Origin: Euptelea pleiosperma
Lineage: Eukaryota; Streptophyta; Magnoliopsida; Ranunculales; Eupteleaceae
Assembly (NCBI GenBank): GCA_035048495.1
Contig: CM068540.1
Coordinates: 11,950,829-12,014,828, forward strand
Length of the DNA stretch: 64,000 nt
Direction: 5' to 3'
Shown here: positions 1 through 11,400 of the stretch, in pieces
How positions within the stretch are numbered: the first letter of the stretch is position 1
Layout: each line of letters starts with the position of its first letter
Notes under the pieces: model-generated
The model's database searches: none
What the model was told of the DNA's origin: nothing
Seen by the model: only the letters and a program-made list of their open reading frames with translations
Program-made: the position numbers and the translations under genes

Positions 1-1222
1 ATTGCCTATTGGGTTGATTGAACCCAGGAGGATACATGCCCTGAGGTTGACGTGGAGGTTGAGCTTGTGGTTGAGTAGACTGAGGCCTCCAAGAGAAGTT
101 AGGGTGGTTTCTCGTGTCCGGATGATAAGATTGACTATACGAGTTCTGAGTGGGTGGTTTGTATGTGCTGAAAGCACAAACTTCTTCCTGAAGAGGATTA
201 GACCATCCTTCATTCAAAGGACAATGCTCAGTAGTATGGGAGGGTTGCAGACAGAGGGTGCAGGATTCCATAGGGCTCTCGTGTCCCACATGCATGACTG
301 GGGTAGACTGTTGAGTAGGCTTTTGGACAGACACAGCCAGTGCCGAGACTGACTTGCTCAACTCTTGAATGACAGATCGAAGCTCCGTATCAGCTGTAGC
401 ATCATGTCCCTTGGTTGTCCTTTGGACCGAAGTGGTTCGACTGAACTTTGAGTCAGTCGTCCAATGTTGAGAGTTTTCTCCTAACTCTCCCAAGAATTTG
501 TATGCATCGGTCGGAGTTTGGTGCAGGAATTTTCCTTGGCACATTGACTCTACCATGGTCCGGGACTCATCAGTAAGTCCCTTGTAGAAGACGTGGACAA
601 GATTGCCCTTGTCGATGCTATGGTGGGGACACTTAGTCAAGTAGTCTTGGAATCTATCCCATGCTTCAAAAAATTTCTCATCGGACTTCTGTCTAAAGTC
701 CTGAATGAGTTGCTTCATTTGGTTGGTCCGAGTCATGGGGTAGAATTTAGACATGAATTTGCCCACCAATTCTTTCCAACTGCTGATTGAATCAGCGGGT
801 AAAGAGTAGAGCCAATCTGAGGCTCGGTCTTTGAGCGAGAATGGGAAAACTCGCAGACGGACATTGTCATCATCGAGGTTCTGATTCTTGAAAAGTAGGA
901 TGACATGTTGGAATTCCCTAATATGGGAATATGGGTCTTCTCTTGGGAGACCACGAAAGGTTGGCAGCATTTGGATAGTCTGCGGCCTGATCTCAAATTG
1001 TACCGCCGTAGTAGGTGGGAGAACAATGCAAGTGGGCGGATTGGCAGAGATAGGAGCGAACGTCTCGATAAGAGGTCGTTCGACTGCCATGACTACAAAG
1101 GTAGTAGTACTGGGGGAGGCGGGTGGGGAAAGAGATGGGGAAGAATTCAGTGGAGGATCCACTGTAGGGACGTGATTCTCAGATCGAACCAAGCGTTTGT
1201 TCGGACGATTCCAAACGGGCAT
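1..1222 (-). CDS. Gag protein of element A, open to window edge
   Basis: This is the capsid/nucleocapsid frame of an Athila-type retrotransposon. Reading on the minus strand from the ATG at 1222, the frame stays open for 407 codons to the window edge. It matches the gag start of element B at 6493 codon for codon apart from scattered substitutions. It contains the retrotransposon gag core around residues 115-215 (a WLYSLP segment, then FMSKFYP and CPHHSIDKGNLVHVFYKGL) and a CX2CX4HX4C zinc knuckle (CTLCLQPSHTTEHC) near residue 317. Where B has TAG at 7624 and 7672, A has TGG and CAG, so A is the better preserved copy. The C-terminal part and pol lie outside the window, so I cannot say whether the whole element is intact. 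Confidence 0.85.
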   Translation of the reverse strand, partial: MPVWNRPNKRLVRSENHVPTVDPPLNSSPSLSPPASPSTTTFVVMAVERPLIETFAPISANPPTCIVLPPTTAVQFEIRPQTIQMLPTFRGLPREDPYSHIREFQHVILLFKNQNLDDDNVRLRVFPFSLKDRASDWLYSLPADSISSWKELVGKFMSKFYPMTRTNQMKQLIQDFRQKSDEKFFEAWDRFQDYLTKCPHHSIDKGNLVHVFYKGLTDESRTMVESMCQGKFLHQTPTDAYKFLGELGENSQHWTTDSKFSRTTSVQRTTKGHDATADTELRSVIQELSKSVSALAVSVQKPTQQSTPVMHVGHESPMESCTLCLQPSHTTEHCPLNEGWSNPLQEEVCAFSTYKPPTQNSYSQSYHPDTRNHPNFSWRPQSTQPQAQPPRQPQGMYPPGFNQPNRQ

Positions 1223-2916
1223 ACGCGAATGAGGCAAGCTCTATACTTGGCAAAAAGTTGCCAGAGAGGAACAGTATCCTAAATGATGCACACTAAGCAC
1301 AGATAATCCTATTCTAAGCAATCAGGATATATTTTAGGAATTATCTTTGTTAGTTTTGGGGCTAGAGTAGATTATGACAGTGGGCGGACCACTGGTTTAT
1401 CTTTTAACCGCCGGACTAACTGTTTTGCACTCAGAGGTTCTCACCAGGCTACACTCTTCAGAGCGAATCCTTTAGTACTAGCTCTAGTTAACAACAAGGC
1501 AATCCGAAGCCTAGACAGACGTGCGGCACAATGGCTGACTTAAGTACGTCCCAGACTAACCGGATTGGTCAAGTGGATAAGAAGAGTGTTCCCTCGGGTT
1601 AAGCTAGGGTTGATGCGTGTTCCTAGTCCACACGCAACTAACCGCCGAATAGTCCAAGATGCCACGTCGAGCTCAGTGTACTTGAGTAGCAGGGACTTAT
1701 GGGTGTGTTAGACAACAGGGACCCGCGCTCGTGGTCTTATTTCGATTGGATGTTAAGCGGGTTCGCTTTGCGTGGATTTTTCCTCGAACACCGGGCTAAT
1801 TGGCGCTACTTCTTGATTCTTTTTATTATAGATGGATCCTGGGGATCAATTTCAGCTGGAATGATGAGGTGGGTGATGAAATCCCACCAGTTTCAATTTG
1901 GAGCTGGGTCTGCTCTCTTAGAGTTGATTGATTAACGGCCACGCCACGCAAGTCGAATAAGTTGTTGCTAGAAAACAAATAGACAAGCGGCAATGATGCA
2001 CCCAATATGCTCTGTATCGCACTCAAGGCGAGGATAGAGACTTACCTCCCGTGGGCCACGCCACGGGGTCTCCTCTGTGGGTTAGAGAGGGGTATCCTAA
2101 TGGGCTTGGGCCCGACTCCACCTCTTTGAGCTTTCGCTCTCTACCCACACTGGATCGTGTTCCTGCAGAAACAGTTAGATCGCACGGTCTAGGTATGTGG
2201 GATTCTATTTGGAAGATCCTTGCCTTTTTAGGGTTCACAGAACAAGCACTGGATTTAGGCAAGTTTTTGAATTAATTCCTAAGTTCGAGATGGGTTAAAA
2301 TTTAGGAATTTCCAGATTGGAAAATACCTAGATTGGAAAGTTTCCCGAACTGTGGAGATCTTCCAAGAAAGATTTGATTGCGAGATCCCTTATAATTTTT
2401 GGAAATTTCCCAAAATTGAAATTCTGCTAGATTTGGGGTGTTTCCTTTTGCAGACTTTTCCAAATTCGGAAGATTTCTAAAGATAGAAATTCTTCTAAAG
2501 AGGAAACTTCTAAGAGGGGAAACCCTAATTAAGCAGAGTTTCAAGATTTTGGAATCTTTCCAAAAATCGCAAATCCTTGATTGGTGATTTCTAAAAATCT
2601 GCAGAATATAAAACCCTAATTTTTTTGAATTTTGATTTTTTAATTTTTTTGGTAATTTCCACTTAATCTAGGGTTTCTAAAAAACCCTAGAACAAGATCT
2701 AGCAGTTATATGGAAAGCAATAAAATTCCTAAATTATTACAAATTGCACTCGGCCTTCCGAGGCATTAAAAATAGTTATTTAAAAATTGCTAAAAATCAC
2801 TAAAAACACAAAATAGAAAGTTTCCCGAAAAGGTCGGGCTGGCCAAATTTAGCAGCTTTCCGCTTCAGCAACTTTCCAATTCCGTCTTTACGTCCTTTTT
2901 CGCACTCCCGTACACC
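1223..2916 (-). other. Untranslated leader of element A
   Basis: A non-coding leader between primer site and gag, long as is usual for Athila. The part from 1223 to 2263 is an inverted near-copy of B's leader at 5457-6492. The part from 2264 to 2916 has no counterpart in the window because B is interrupted there. It is AT-rich and repeats variants of TTTGGAAATTTCC-like text. No credible ORF was seen. Confidence 0.7.
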
Positions 2917-2934
2917 CGAGCGGCAGCGGCGCCA
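2917..2934 (-). other. Primer binding site (tRNA-Asp type), element A
   Basis: Two bases inside the LTR end, the minus strand reads TGGCGCCGCTGCCGCTCG. This resembles the site complementary to the 3' end of plant tRNA-Asp (TGGCGCCGTTGCCGGGGA), which Athila elements are known to use. The first 14 positions match except one, and the last few diverge. The position next to an LTR end supports the call. Confidence 0.75.
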
Positions 2935-2936
2935 TT

Positions 2937-4433
2937 TGAAAGTAGGGTTTTTCTGTCGTTGAGAGAACGACCCTAGAATCAACACATTTGTATATTATCC
3001 GAGATTTTTTTCACTCAAATCCTGCAAAAATCACAGGGTTGTACAGTGGCTCGTGTCGGATGTCGATCCGCACTCGGGGTTAGGGCATGCATATTAAAGA
3101 ATGATTGTAGTGGGAAATTGGCAGAAAAATGGAGGGGTGAGAGAGATGGGATCTTTTAAAACATGATTTTTCAAATTGAGATTATGATGAACTAACTGCA
3201 CTAATTGAAATAAATAAAAGAAAACTTCAAATCATAACAACCAAACTAAATTTATTGAACAATCAAGAGTGCTTACAAATAAATAACTAGGGCTAACAAC
3301 AAAAAGAAAACTAATCTAGAAAGCGATAAAAAATTGAGAGAGAAAGCTAGAGAGAGAAAGTTAGAAAGAAGAGAGAGAATGGATACCCGTTTGGCCAAGA
3401 AATGGATTCGGCCGTTGGTGGCTTGCATGGGTGCCCGGAGGAACTTGCAAGGGGAGAGCAAGATCAAGCTGCTGGTTGTAGAGGTCGTGAGGAGTAGCCC
3501 AGTAATGGAGTTTTCTCATTGGCTCGGCCAGCAAGAAACTTGGTAAATAAAAATGACTAGGTTCTCTCCATTCTTCTCAAAGCAGCAACCAGAAGTTGCA
3601 TGTCGCTTCATTGGACGGTGAAGAGGAAGCAACAACTGAGGAAGGCGATCAACAGGTGGAGGAGAGAGGGGAGCACATGCAGGTGGAGGTGCGGACCCAC
3701 TGTTAGTTGCAGGTCGTGAAGCGCAGCGTCAATGGACCAGCAGGTTGCGGTTCTTGGTGGTATTAATGGAGGTGGATGCAGCAAGAGAAAGAAAGGAGAG
3801 GTGAAACCGAGAAGGTGAGATGGTGATGGAGGCGTGCAAGAAGAAGTGGAGATCAGAGATCGCTGGAATGAGGTGGTGGTGGAGTGCGCTAACGGCGGTT
3901 CTGGATGTGGTGGTACGCCAGGGAATGGTGCCAGCAGGCAGTGGCGCTAATGGCGGACAGGAGCGATGAGAGGAGAAAGAAGAGGAAGAGAAGGGGGAAG
4001 AAGGGAGGAGAGGTGGCTGTTGGTGGTGTGACAGGAAGATTTCGCCGGAGAAGACGAACCAGTCCGGCGAGCTAACGGTAGAAGGGAAGAAGAAGAAGAA
4101 GAAGAAGAAGAAGAAGGCGGTGAGAATGGAGGTGCTGTGCTGCACGCCGACGATGGAGATGGAGGTGGTGCTATTTTTCGACAGCAAGGAGCAGATGCTA
4201 ACGGCCTGCAACTCCGGTGGGAAACGAAGAAGAAGAAGAAGAAGAAGAAAAAAGAAAAGAAGAAGAAGAGGAGGAAAGAAGGAGAGAATGAAGGGGAGAA
4301 CGTTGGGAAGGAGAAGGGAGAAAGGAGAAAAAGAGAGGAGGAGAGGGGGAAAGGGGATTAGGGTTCCCCTCGAGCTCTCCCTCTTTTATAACCTTCCATT
4401 AATGGAAAATAGTTATTTTTGAAATAAAAAAAT

Positions 4434-4487
<54 letters not shown>

Positions 4488-5456
4488 TTAAGTAAAAATC
4501 TACTTTTCTATGGGGAATCTCCCCAATTAGTGGACCCCCCATTTAATTAAAATTATTTTTGAAATTCGCGGGGTCCACTAACTGGTCGGTCAGCGGGTCG
4601 ATGAAGATGGGCCCGGCTATTGGCCCTCATGGGTTGATGATGTCCATCATCTCACAGAATGATGTGACAGACAGTCTGATGGCGATCGGATGGATGGTGA
4701 CTTGATTGGGACTCAGATTGGTAGATCGACGGATCTAGAGAGATCCAACGGTCCGATTGAAGATCCAACGGTCCGATGGAAGATCCAACGGTCAGAAAGC
4801 TAAGGGAGATGAGATAGAGCTGATGGGCAGGAGTTCTGGGGTTAGGTCAGTAGATTCGAAGACCGAGAGATGAATAGAGAGAGAGAATAAGGAGAGATGA
4901 GAGAAAAAGTATCAAAAAAAATGGAAAAAAGCACTGGCGGAGGGTCTGGAACCCTGTTCTTCACTGTGACCATCCTCACGCTTCTCCAGTAGAGTCGACC
5001 ATCATTCTTTGCTGACTCATGTGGCTTTAAACGCTTTGGTCCGTCGCTTGGTCATTGGCTCTCCTGCTCTCTTCGTTATTTGGGCCGGCTTTTTTTTGGT
5101 CCTCTGATTTAGCCCATATTTGGCCCATATCTTCTAGTCATAGCATGTGGGCTCTTTAAGCTTTGATAATGGGCTCTCATGATCGATTTGGGCCCACAAG
5201 TCTCGAGAATCGTCCCATCGGGGTTTCCTGCGACAGAAGAAGCGCGTAATGAGACTTTATCAGAACGGCTTAATATCTAGACTTCCGAAAATGTGTTTAA
5301 TGCATGCAAATATACCATTTCGTCCAGAAAAGTGTGTTCTACGCAACAGAAGAGACTCTTACGTAGAAAAGTAGGTAAATAGAGTATTTTACGTAGGAGA
5401 ATGCAATAACGCTAAAAGGATAATTGCTTAAAATAAGCACTTTTGAGCGAATATCA
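2937..5456 (-). repeat. 5' LTR of Athila-like element A
   Basis: A 2520 bp LTR that on the minus strand begins TGATATTCGCTC at 5456 and ends CTACTTTCA at 2937, giving canonical TG...CA ends. It aligns in opposite orientation with the B 3' LTR (14235-16863) and with the partial LTR C. Inside are a poly-T tract of about 50 bases (around 4435-4485), GAA-rich microsatellites (around 4088-4117 and 4225-4265), and three imperfect copies of a GATCCAACGGTC motif near 4743-4797. As in other Athila LTRs it should hold the promoter and polyadenylation signals, but I could not place them. Confidence 0.88.
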
Positions 5457-6492
5457 CTTGCCTAAATTCAGTGCTTGTTCAGTGAACCCTAAAAAGGCAA
5501 GGATCTTCCAAATAGAATCCCACATACCTAGACCGTGCGATCTAACTTTTCTGCAGGAACACGATCTAGTGTGGGTAGAGAGTGAAAGCTCAAAGAGGTG
5601 GAGTCGGGCCCAAGCCCATTAGGATACCCCTCTCTAACCCACGGAGATGACCCCGTGGCGTGGCCCACGGGAGGTAAGTCTCTATCCTCGCCTTGAGTGC
5701 GATACTGCGCCGTTGGGTGACTCATTGCCGCTTGTCTATTTGCTTTCGCATCCATATTCTTCGACTTGCGTGGCGTGGCCGTTAATCAATCCACTCTAAG
5801 AGAGCAAACCCAGCTCCAAATTGAAACTGGTGGGATTTCATCACCCACCTCATCATTCCAACTGATTTGATCCCAAGGCTCCATTTAATTAAAAAGAATC
5901 AAGAAGTAGAGCCAATTAGCCCGGTGTTCGAGGAAAAATCCACGCAAAGCGAACCCGCTTAACATCCAATCAAAATAAGATCACGAGCGTGGGTCCCTGT
6001 TGTCTAACACACCCATAAGTCCCTGCTACTCAAGTACACTGAGCTCGACGTGGCATCTTGGACTATTCGGCGGTTAGTTACGTGTGGACTAGGAACACGC
6101 ATCAACCCTAACTTAACCCGAGGGAACACTCTTCTTATCCACTTGACCAATCCGGTTAGTCTGGGACGTACTTAAGTCAGCCATTGTGCCGCACGTCTGT
6201 CTAGGCTTCGGATTGCCTTGTTGTTAACTAGAGTTAGTACTAAAGGATTCGCTCTGAAGAGTGTAGCCTGGTGAGAACCTCTGAGTGCAAAACAGTTAGT
6301 CCGGCGGTTAAAAGATAAACCAGTGGTCCGCCCACTGTCATAATCTACTCTAGCCCCAAAACTAACAAAGATAATTCCTAAAATATATCCTGATTGCTTA
6401 GAATAGGATTATCTGTGCTTGGTGTGCATCATTTAGGATAGTGTTCCTCTCTGGCAACTTTTTGCCAAGTATAGAGCTTGCCTCATTAGCGT
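5457..6492 (+). other. Leader remnant of element B
   Basis: Non-coding leader upstream of B gag, an inverted near-copy of 1223-2263 in element A. It begins with CTTGC, which is the candidate 5 bp target duplication of A. No credible ORF was seen. Short open frames here are mirrored in A and look incidental. Confidence 0.75.
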
Positions 6493-8454
6493 ATGCCCGT
6501 TTGGAATCGTCCGAACAAATGCTTGGTTCGATCTGAGAATCACGTACCTACAGTGGATCCTCTACTGAATTCTTCCCCATCTCTTTCCCCACCCGCCTCC
6601 CCCAGTACTACTACCTTTGTAGTCATGGCAGTCGAACGACCTCTTATCGAGACGTTCGCCCCTATCTCTGCGAATCCACCCACTTGCATTATTCTCCCAC
6701 CTACTACGGCGGTACAGTTTGAGATCAGACCGCAGACAATCCAAATGCTGCCTACCTTTCGTGGTCTCCCAAGAGAAGACCCATATTCCCATATTAGGGA
6801 ATTCCAACATGTCATCCTACTTTTCAAGAATCAGAACCTCGATGATGACAATGTGCGTCTGCGAGTTTTTCCATTCTCGCTCAAAGACCGAGCCTCAGAT
6901 TGGCTCTACTCCTTACCCGCTGATTCAATCAGCAGTTGGAAAGAATTGGTGGGCAAATTCATGTCTAAATTCTACCCCATGACTCGGACCAACCAAATGA
7001 AGCAACTCATTCAGGACTTTAGACAGAAGTCCAATGAGAAATTTTTTGAAGCATGGGATAGATTCCAAGACTACCTGACTAAGTGTCCCCACCATAGCAT
7101 CGACAAGGGCAATCTTGTCCATGTCTTCTACAAGGGACTTACTGATGAGTCCCGGACCATGGTAGAGTCAATGTGCCAAGGAAAATTCCTGCACCAAACT
7201 CCGACCGATGCATACAAATTCTTGGGAGAGTTAGGAGAAAACTCTCAACATTGGACGACTGACTCAGAGTTCACTCGAACCACTTCAGTCCAAAGGACAA
7301 CCAAGGGACATGATGCTACAGCTGATACTGAGCTTCGATCTGTCATTCAAGAGTTGAGCAAGTCAGTCTCTGCACTGGCTGTGTCTGTACAAAAGCCTAC
7401 TCAACAATCTACCCCAGTCATGCATGTGGGACACGAGAGCCCTATGGAATCCTGCACCCTCTGTCTGCAACCCTCCCATACTACTGAGCATTGTCCTTTG
7501 AATGAAGGATGGTCTAATCCTCTTCAGGAAGAAGTTTGTGCTTTCAGCACATACAAACCTCCCACTCAGAACTCGTATAGTCAATCTTATCATCCGGACA
7601 CGAGAAACCACCCTAACTTCTCTTAGAGGCCTCAGTCTACTCAACCTCAAGCTCAACCTCCGCGTCAACCTTAGGGCATGTATCCCCCTGGGTTCAATCA
7701 ACCCACTAGGCAATTCAATCAAGGTCAGTACCAGCAGAGTCAGTACCCATCTACTCAGAACCAGCAGTTCCAACAGGGTCAATACTCTGGACAATCGAGC
7801 ACATTTCAGAATCAGCAAAGAGTCCCACAGACCTTTCAGAACCAACCGATTGTCCCAACTAATTCTCCAGCCTATAACTATAATGCCCCAATGAGCTCGA
7901 GTCGCGAATTGGTGCCTCAGCTCCCATTAGCTGCCCCCCAACAGTCGGTCCCCAAATCTGGTATCGAGGACCTTCTAGCTCAACTCATTACTCAGCAACA
8001 ACAATCTATGCAACGCCTAGAGCAATAGCAACAACAATCCATGCTTCGTCTAGAGCAACGCTTAGGCAACCTGGAAGCTGAGAAAGCTAAAGGCATCTTC
8101 CCTAGCCAACCCATCGCTAACCCAAAAGGAAATGCTAAAGGAGCAGTATATGAGATCGGTTCCCAATCTCAGAGCCAGAATGAGAATTGTCAAGGGGAGG
8201 TGCAAGCTGTAACCACCCTACGATCTGGAAAAACTGTGGACATGGGAGTCCAACCACCGCCAGTGCCATCTCCGGCACCCATCACTCGCACAGAGGAAAC
8301 TAGTCCTAATCCTACCTCTGCTTCTTCTACCTCTGCACCAACATCAGATATCCCTGTGCAGAAATCTAAGGCTAAAGACAAATCCATTTGTCGAGTAAAG
8401 CCTCCCTTCCCGGACAGACTTGTCCAAGATAAGCGGGATCAGCAATTCTCTTAG
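6493..8454 (+). pseudogene. Gag region of element B with four in-frame TAG stops
   Basis: The gag part of an Athila-type polyprotein, starting at the ATG at 6493 (the same start as in element A). The first open segment is 377 residues. It has the retrotransposon gag core around residues 115-215 and a CX2CX4HX4C knuckle (CTLCLQPSHTTEHC) near residue 317, then a glutamine-rich linker. The same frame is interrupted by TAG at 7624, 7672, 8026 and 8452 and then runs without shift into pol. Element A keeps sense codons at the first two positions, so at least those two are mutations in B. Codon 8026 lies in a run of CAA/CAG codons, which suggests CAG to TAG. I call it a decayed gag. Programmed readthrough at four sites is unlikely. 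Confidence 0.85.
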
Positions 8455-11400
8455 ATCTTAGATGTCTTTAAAGACGTCCAGATCAATATCCCATTCCTTT
8501 CTGCTATCAAGCAAATCCCTTCCTATGCCAAATTCCTCAAGGACTTGTGCACAGTTAAGCGGCGTACGCATGTACCCAAAGCTGCCTTCTTGGCCGAAAA
8601 AGTTACCGCGTTCATTCAACGCAATAGTGTGATCAAACACAAGGATCCAGGTAGCCCAACTGTCCAATGTGAAATTCGAGACAACTTTAGCTGCACTGCC
8701 TTGCTAGATTTAGGGGCTAGCGTTAACCTCATACCATTCTCAGTATATCAGCAGTTAGGACTGAAAGATATGAAGCCTACCAATGTCACCCTGAAATTGG
8801 CTAATCAGTCCATCAAGATTCCAAGAGGAATCATTGAAGATGTCCTAGTAAAAGTTGCTGACTTTTATTATCCTGTGGACTTTATCATTCTAGACACCGA
8901 GCCGTGTCAGGATAACCGCATTCCGGTCATCTTAGGCCGTCCATTCCTTGCCATCGCAAACGCACACATCGGTTGCCGGGACGGAAACATGTCCATTGCT
9001 TTCGGAAACCTCAAAGCTGAGGTCAATATCTTTCGTCTAATGCAACAAGATGCCGATCGCGATGTGGCCGATGAAATGTGTGCCGTTGAGAGTCTAATCC
9101 CGGACTCCACCGAAGATATTCTTAAGCAGTGTCTAGAACACTTTGGAGCTGACTTTGCAACAGAATCAACTATTTCCGATCTCAATGTTCTTTTGGAGAC
9201 TGCTCCACTGATAGAGATCCCCGCTCCACTCATCGAGTTCGAGCCTCTGATAACCATGGCCAGAGAACCCATCCTTCCTTTACCTACTGAAGTCAAACCT
9301 CTTCAATCCGTGTCTTCTGTGACACCTAATTCTACTTCATCTGCTCCAATATTGGAGCTTAAGCCTCTTCCCACAGATCTTTCCTATGCCTATCTTGGTC
9401 CTAAGGAAACCTACCATGTCATTATTGCATCCGCTTTGTCTGAGAGAGAACGTAAGAAACTTCTCGAGCTGCTCAACGAGCACAAATCTGCGATAGGTTG
9501 GACTATAGATGATATTCGTGGCATAGACCCTTCGGTGTGCCAACATCACATCTATCTCGAGGATGAATCCAAAACCTCTCGAGAACACCAGAGGAGGTTG
9601 AACCCCGTCTTGAAGGATGTAGTCCGAGACGAGGTCCTTAAACTGTTAGATGCGGGTATCATTTATCCCATCTCCGATAGCAAATGGGTGAGTCCTATTC
9701 ATGTCGTCCCTAAAAAGGCAGGATTCACAGTTGTGGAAAATGAGAACAAGGAAATGGTCACCCAGCGCCTGAAGAAAGGGTGGAGAGTCTGCATCGATTA
9801 CCGACGACTCAACACCAACACTAGGAAGGACCATTTTCCTTTACCCTTCATAGACCAAATGTTGGAGAGACTAGCAGGTCACTCCTATTACTGCTTCCTC
9901 GATGGTTACTCAGGGTATAATCAAATACCAATCGCCCCTGAGGATCACGAGAAGACAACCTTCACTTGTCCCTTTGGCACTTTTGCCTACAAGCGCATGC
10001 CCTTTGGCCTCTACAATGCACCCGCGACCTTTCAAAGGTGTATGATGAGCATATTCTCTGACATGGTGGAAAAATTCCTCGAAGTCTTTATGGACGACTT
10101 CTCAGTTTTTGGGTCATCCTTTGATGACTGTCTGAACCATCTAGGGCTTGTACTTCACCGCTGTCAGGACAAGCGACTTGTCCTCAATTGGGAGAAATGC
10201 CACTTCATGGTGAAGAAGGGCATTGTTCTGGGACATGTCATTTCCCATCAGGGCATTGAGGTCGACAAAGCTAAAATCGATATCATCTCGACCTTGCCCA
10301 TTCCTAAGTCCGTACGTGACATCCGATCCTTTTTGGGACACGGAGGATTCTATAGGCGATTCATCAAGGACTTCTCTCAAATCGCTCGACCTCTGTCCCA
10401 TCTTCTGGCTAAAGATAGTCCTTTCGACTTTAATGCTGACTGTGTCAAGGCATTTGAGCGTCTCAAATCTGAGCTCACTACTGCGCCCATTATCCGTCCC
10501 CCGGACTGGACTCTACCTTTCGAGGTAATGTGCGATGCTTCTGACTACGCGTTAGGCGCCGTTCTAGGGCAAAGAGTTGACAAAAGGTCACACGTGATCT
10601 ACTACGCGAGCAAAACTCTTAACTCTGCCCAAATGAATTACTCTACCACTGAGAAAGAACTCCTGGCGGTAGTCTTCGCCCTTGATAAATTCCGTCAGTA
10701 CCTCTTAGCCACTAAGGTGGTTGTGTACACTGATCATGCAGCCCTTCGTTATCTCATGTCGAAAAAGGAAACCAAACCTCGATTAATTCGATGGATTCTC
10801 TTACTGCAGGAATTCGACCTCGAGATTAAGGATAAGAAAGGAACTGAGAGTGTAGTGGCTGATCACTTGTCTAGACTGACTTTAGAGTCATCCTTCGACA
10901 CCCAGCCCATCCCTGAAACCTTTCCAGACGAACAACTGTTCGCCATCTCTGTTAATCCTTGGTATGCTGACATTGTCAACTACCTTGTCACCGAAGAAAT
11001 GCCTTCACACTGGTCAAAACAGGACAAAAGCCAATTCCTAGCAAGAGTTAAGTACTACTCTTGGGATGACCCTTATTTGTATAAATACTGTCCTGACCAG
11101 ATCATTCGTCTCTGTGTCCCTGAGTCGGACCAACTCAATATCTTGTCCTCGTGTCATGACCAACCTTGTGGTGGTCATTTCAGTACTAAGAAAACTGCAG
11201 AAAAAGTTCTGCAATGCGGATTCTACTGGCCTACACTATTTAAAGATGCCCATATCTACTGCAAAACATGTCCTAATTGTCAGCATCTAGGCCGCATCTC
11301 CCAGAGGAACATGATGCCCCTCACTCCCATCCAGGTCGATGAAATATTTGACATCTGGGGCATCGACTTCATGGGCCCCTTTCCCGTTTCCTATGGTTTT

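Larger units (their letters stand above)
1..5456 (-). mobile_element. Athila-like Ty3/gypsy element A, partial
   Basis: This is a minus-strand LTR retrotransposon whose 5' part lies in the window and whose pol and 3' LTR lie beyond the left edge. Read on the minus strand, the order is 5' LTR (5456 to 2937), a two-base spacer, a tRNA-Asp-type primer site, a 1.7 kb leader, and gag from 1222 outward. The gag sequence is close to that of element B at 6493. The LTR's outer end lies exactly at the point where B's leader begins (5457), and A's own leader carries the equivalent position at 2263. I therefore infer that A inserted head to head into B's leader. The missing 3' LTR and the matching target duplication should be to the left of the window. 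Family assignment rests on gag and on B's pol. Confidence 0.85.

Noticed and set aside
3729..4211. 160-residue minus-strand frame with a poly-Phe run
   Set aside because: Product of a GAA/TTC microsatellite inside LTR A; not supported as a protein.
7624..8454. Programmed stop-codon readthrough in gag
   Set aside because: Element A lacks stops at the two positions that can be compared, and four readthrough sites in one gag would be unprecedented to my knowledge.
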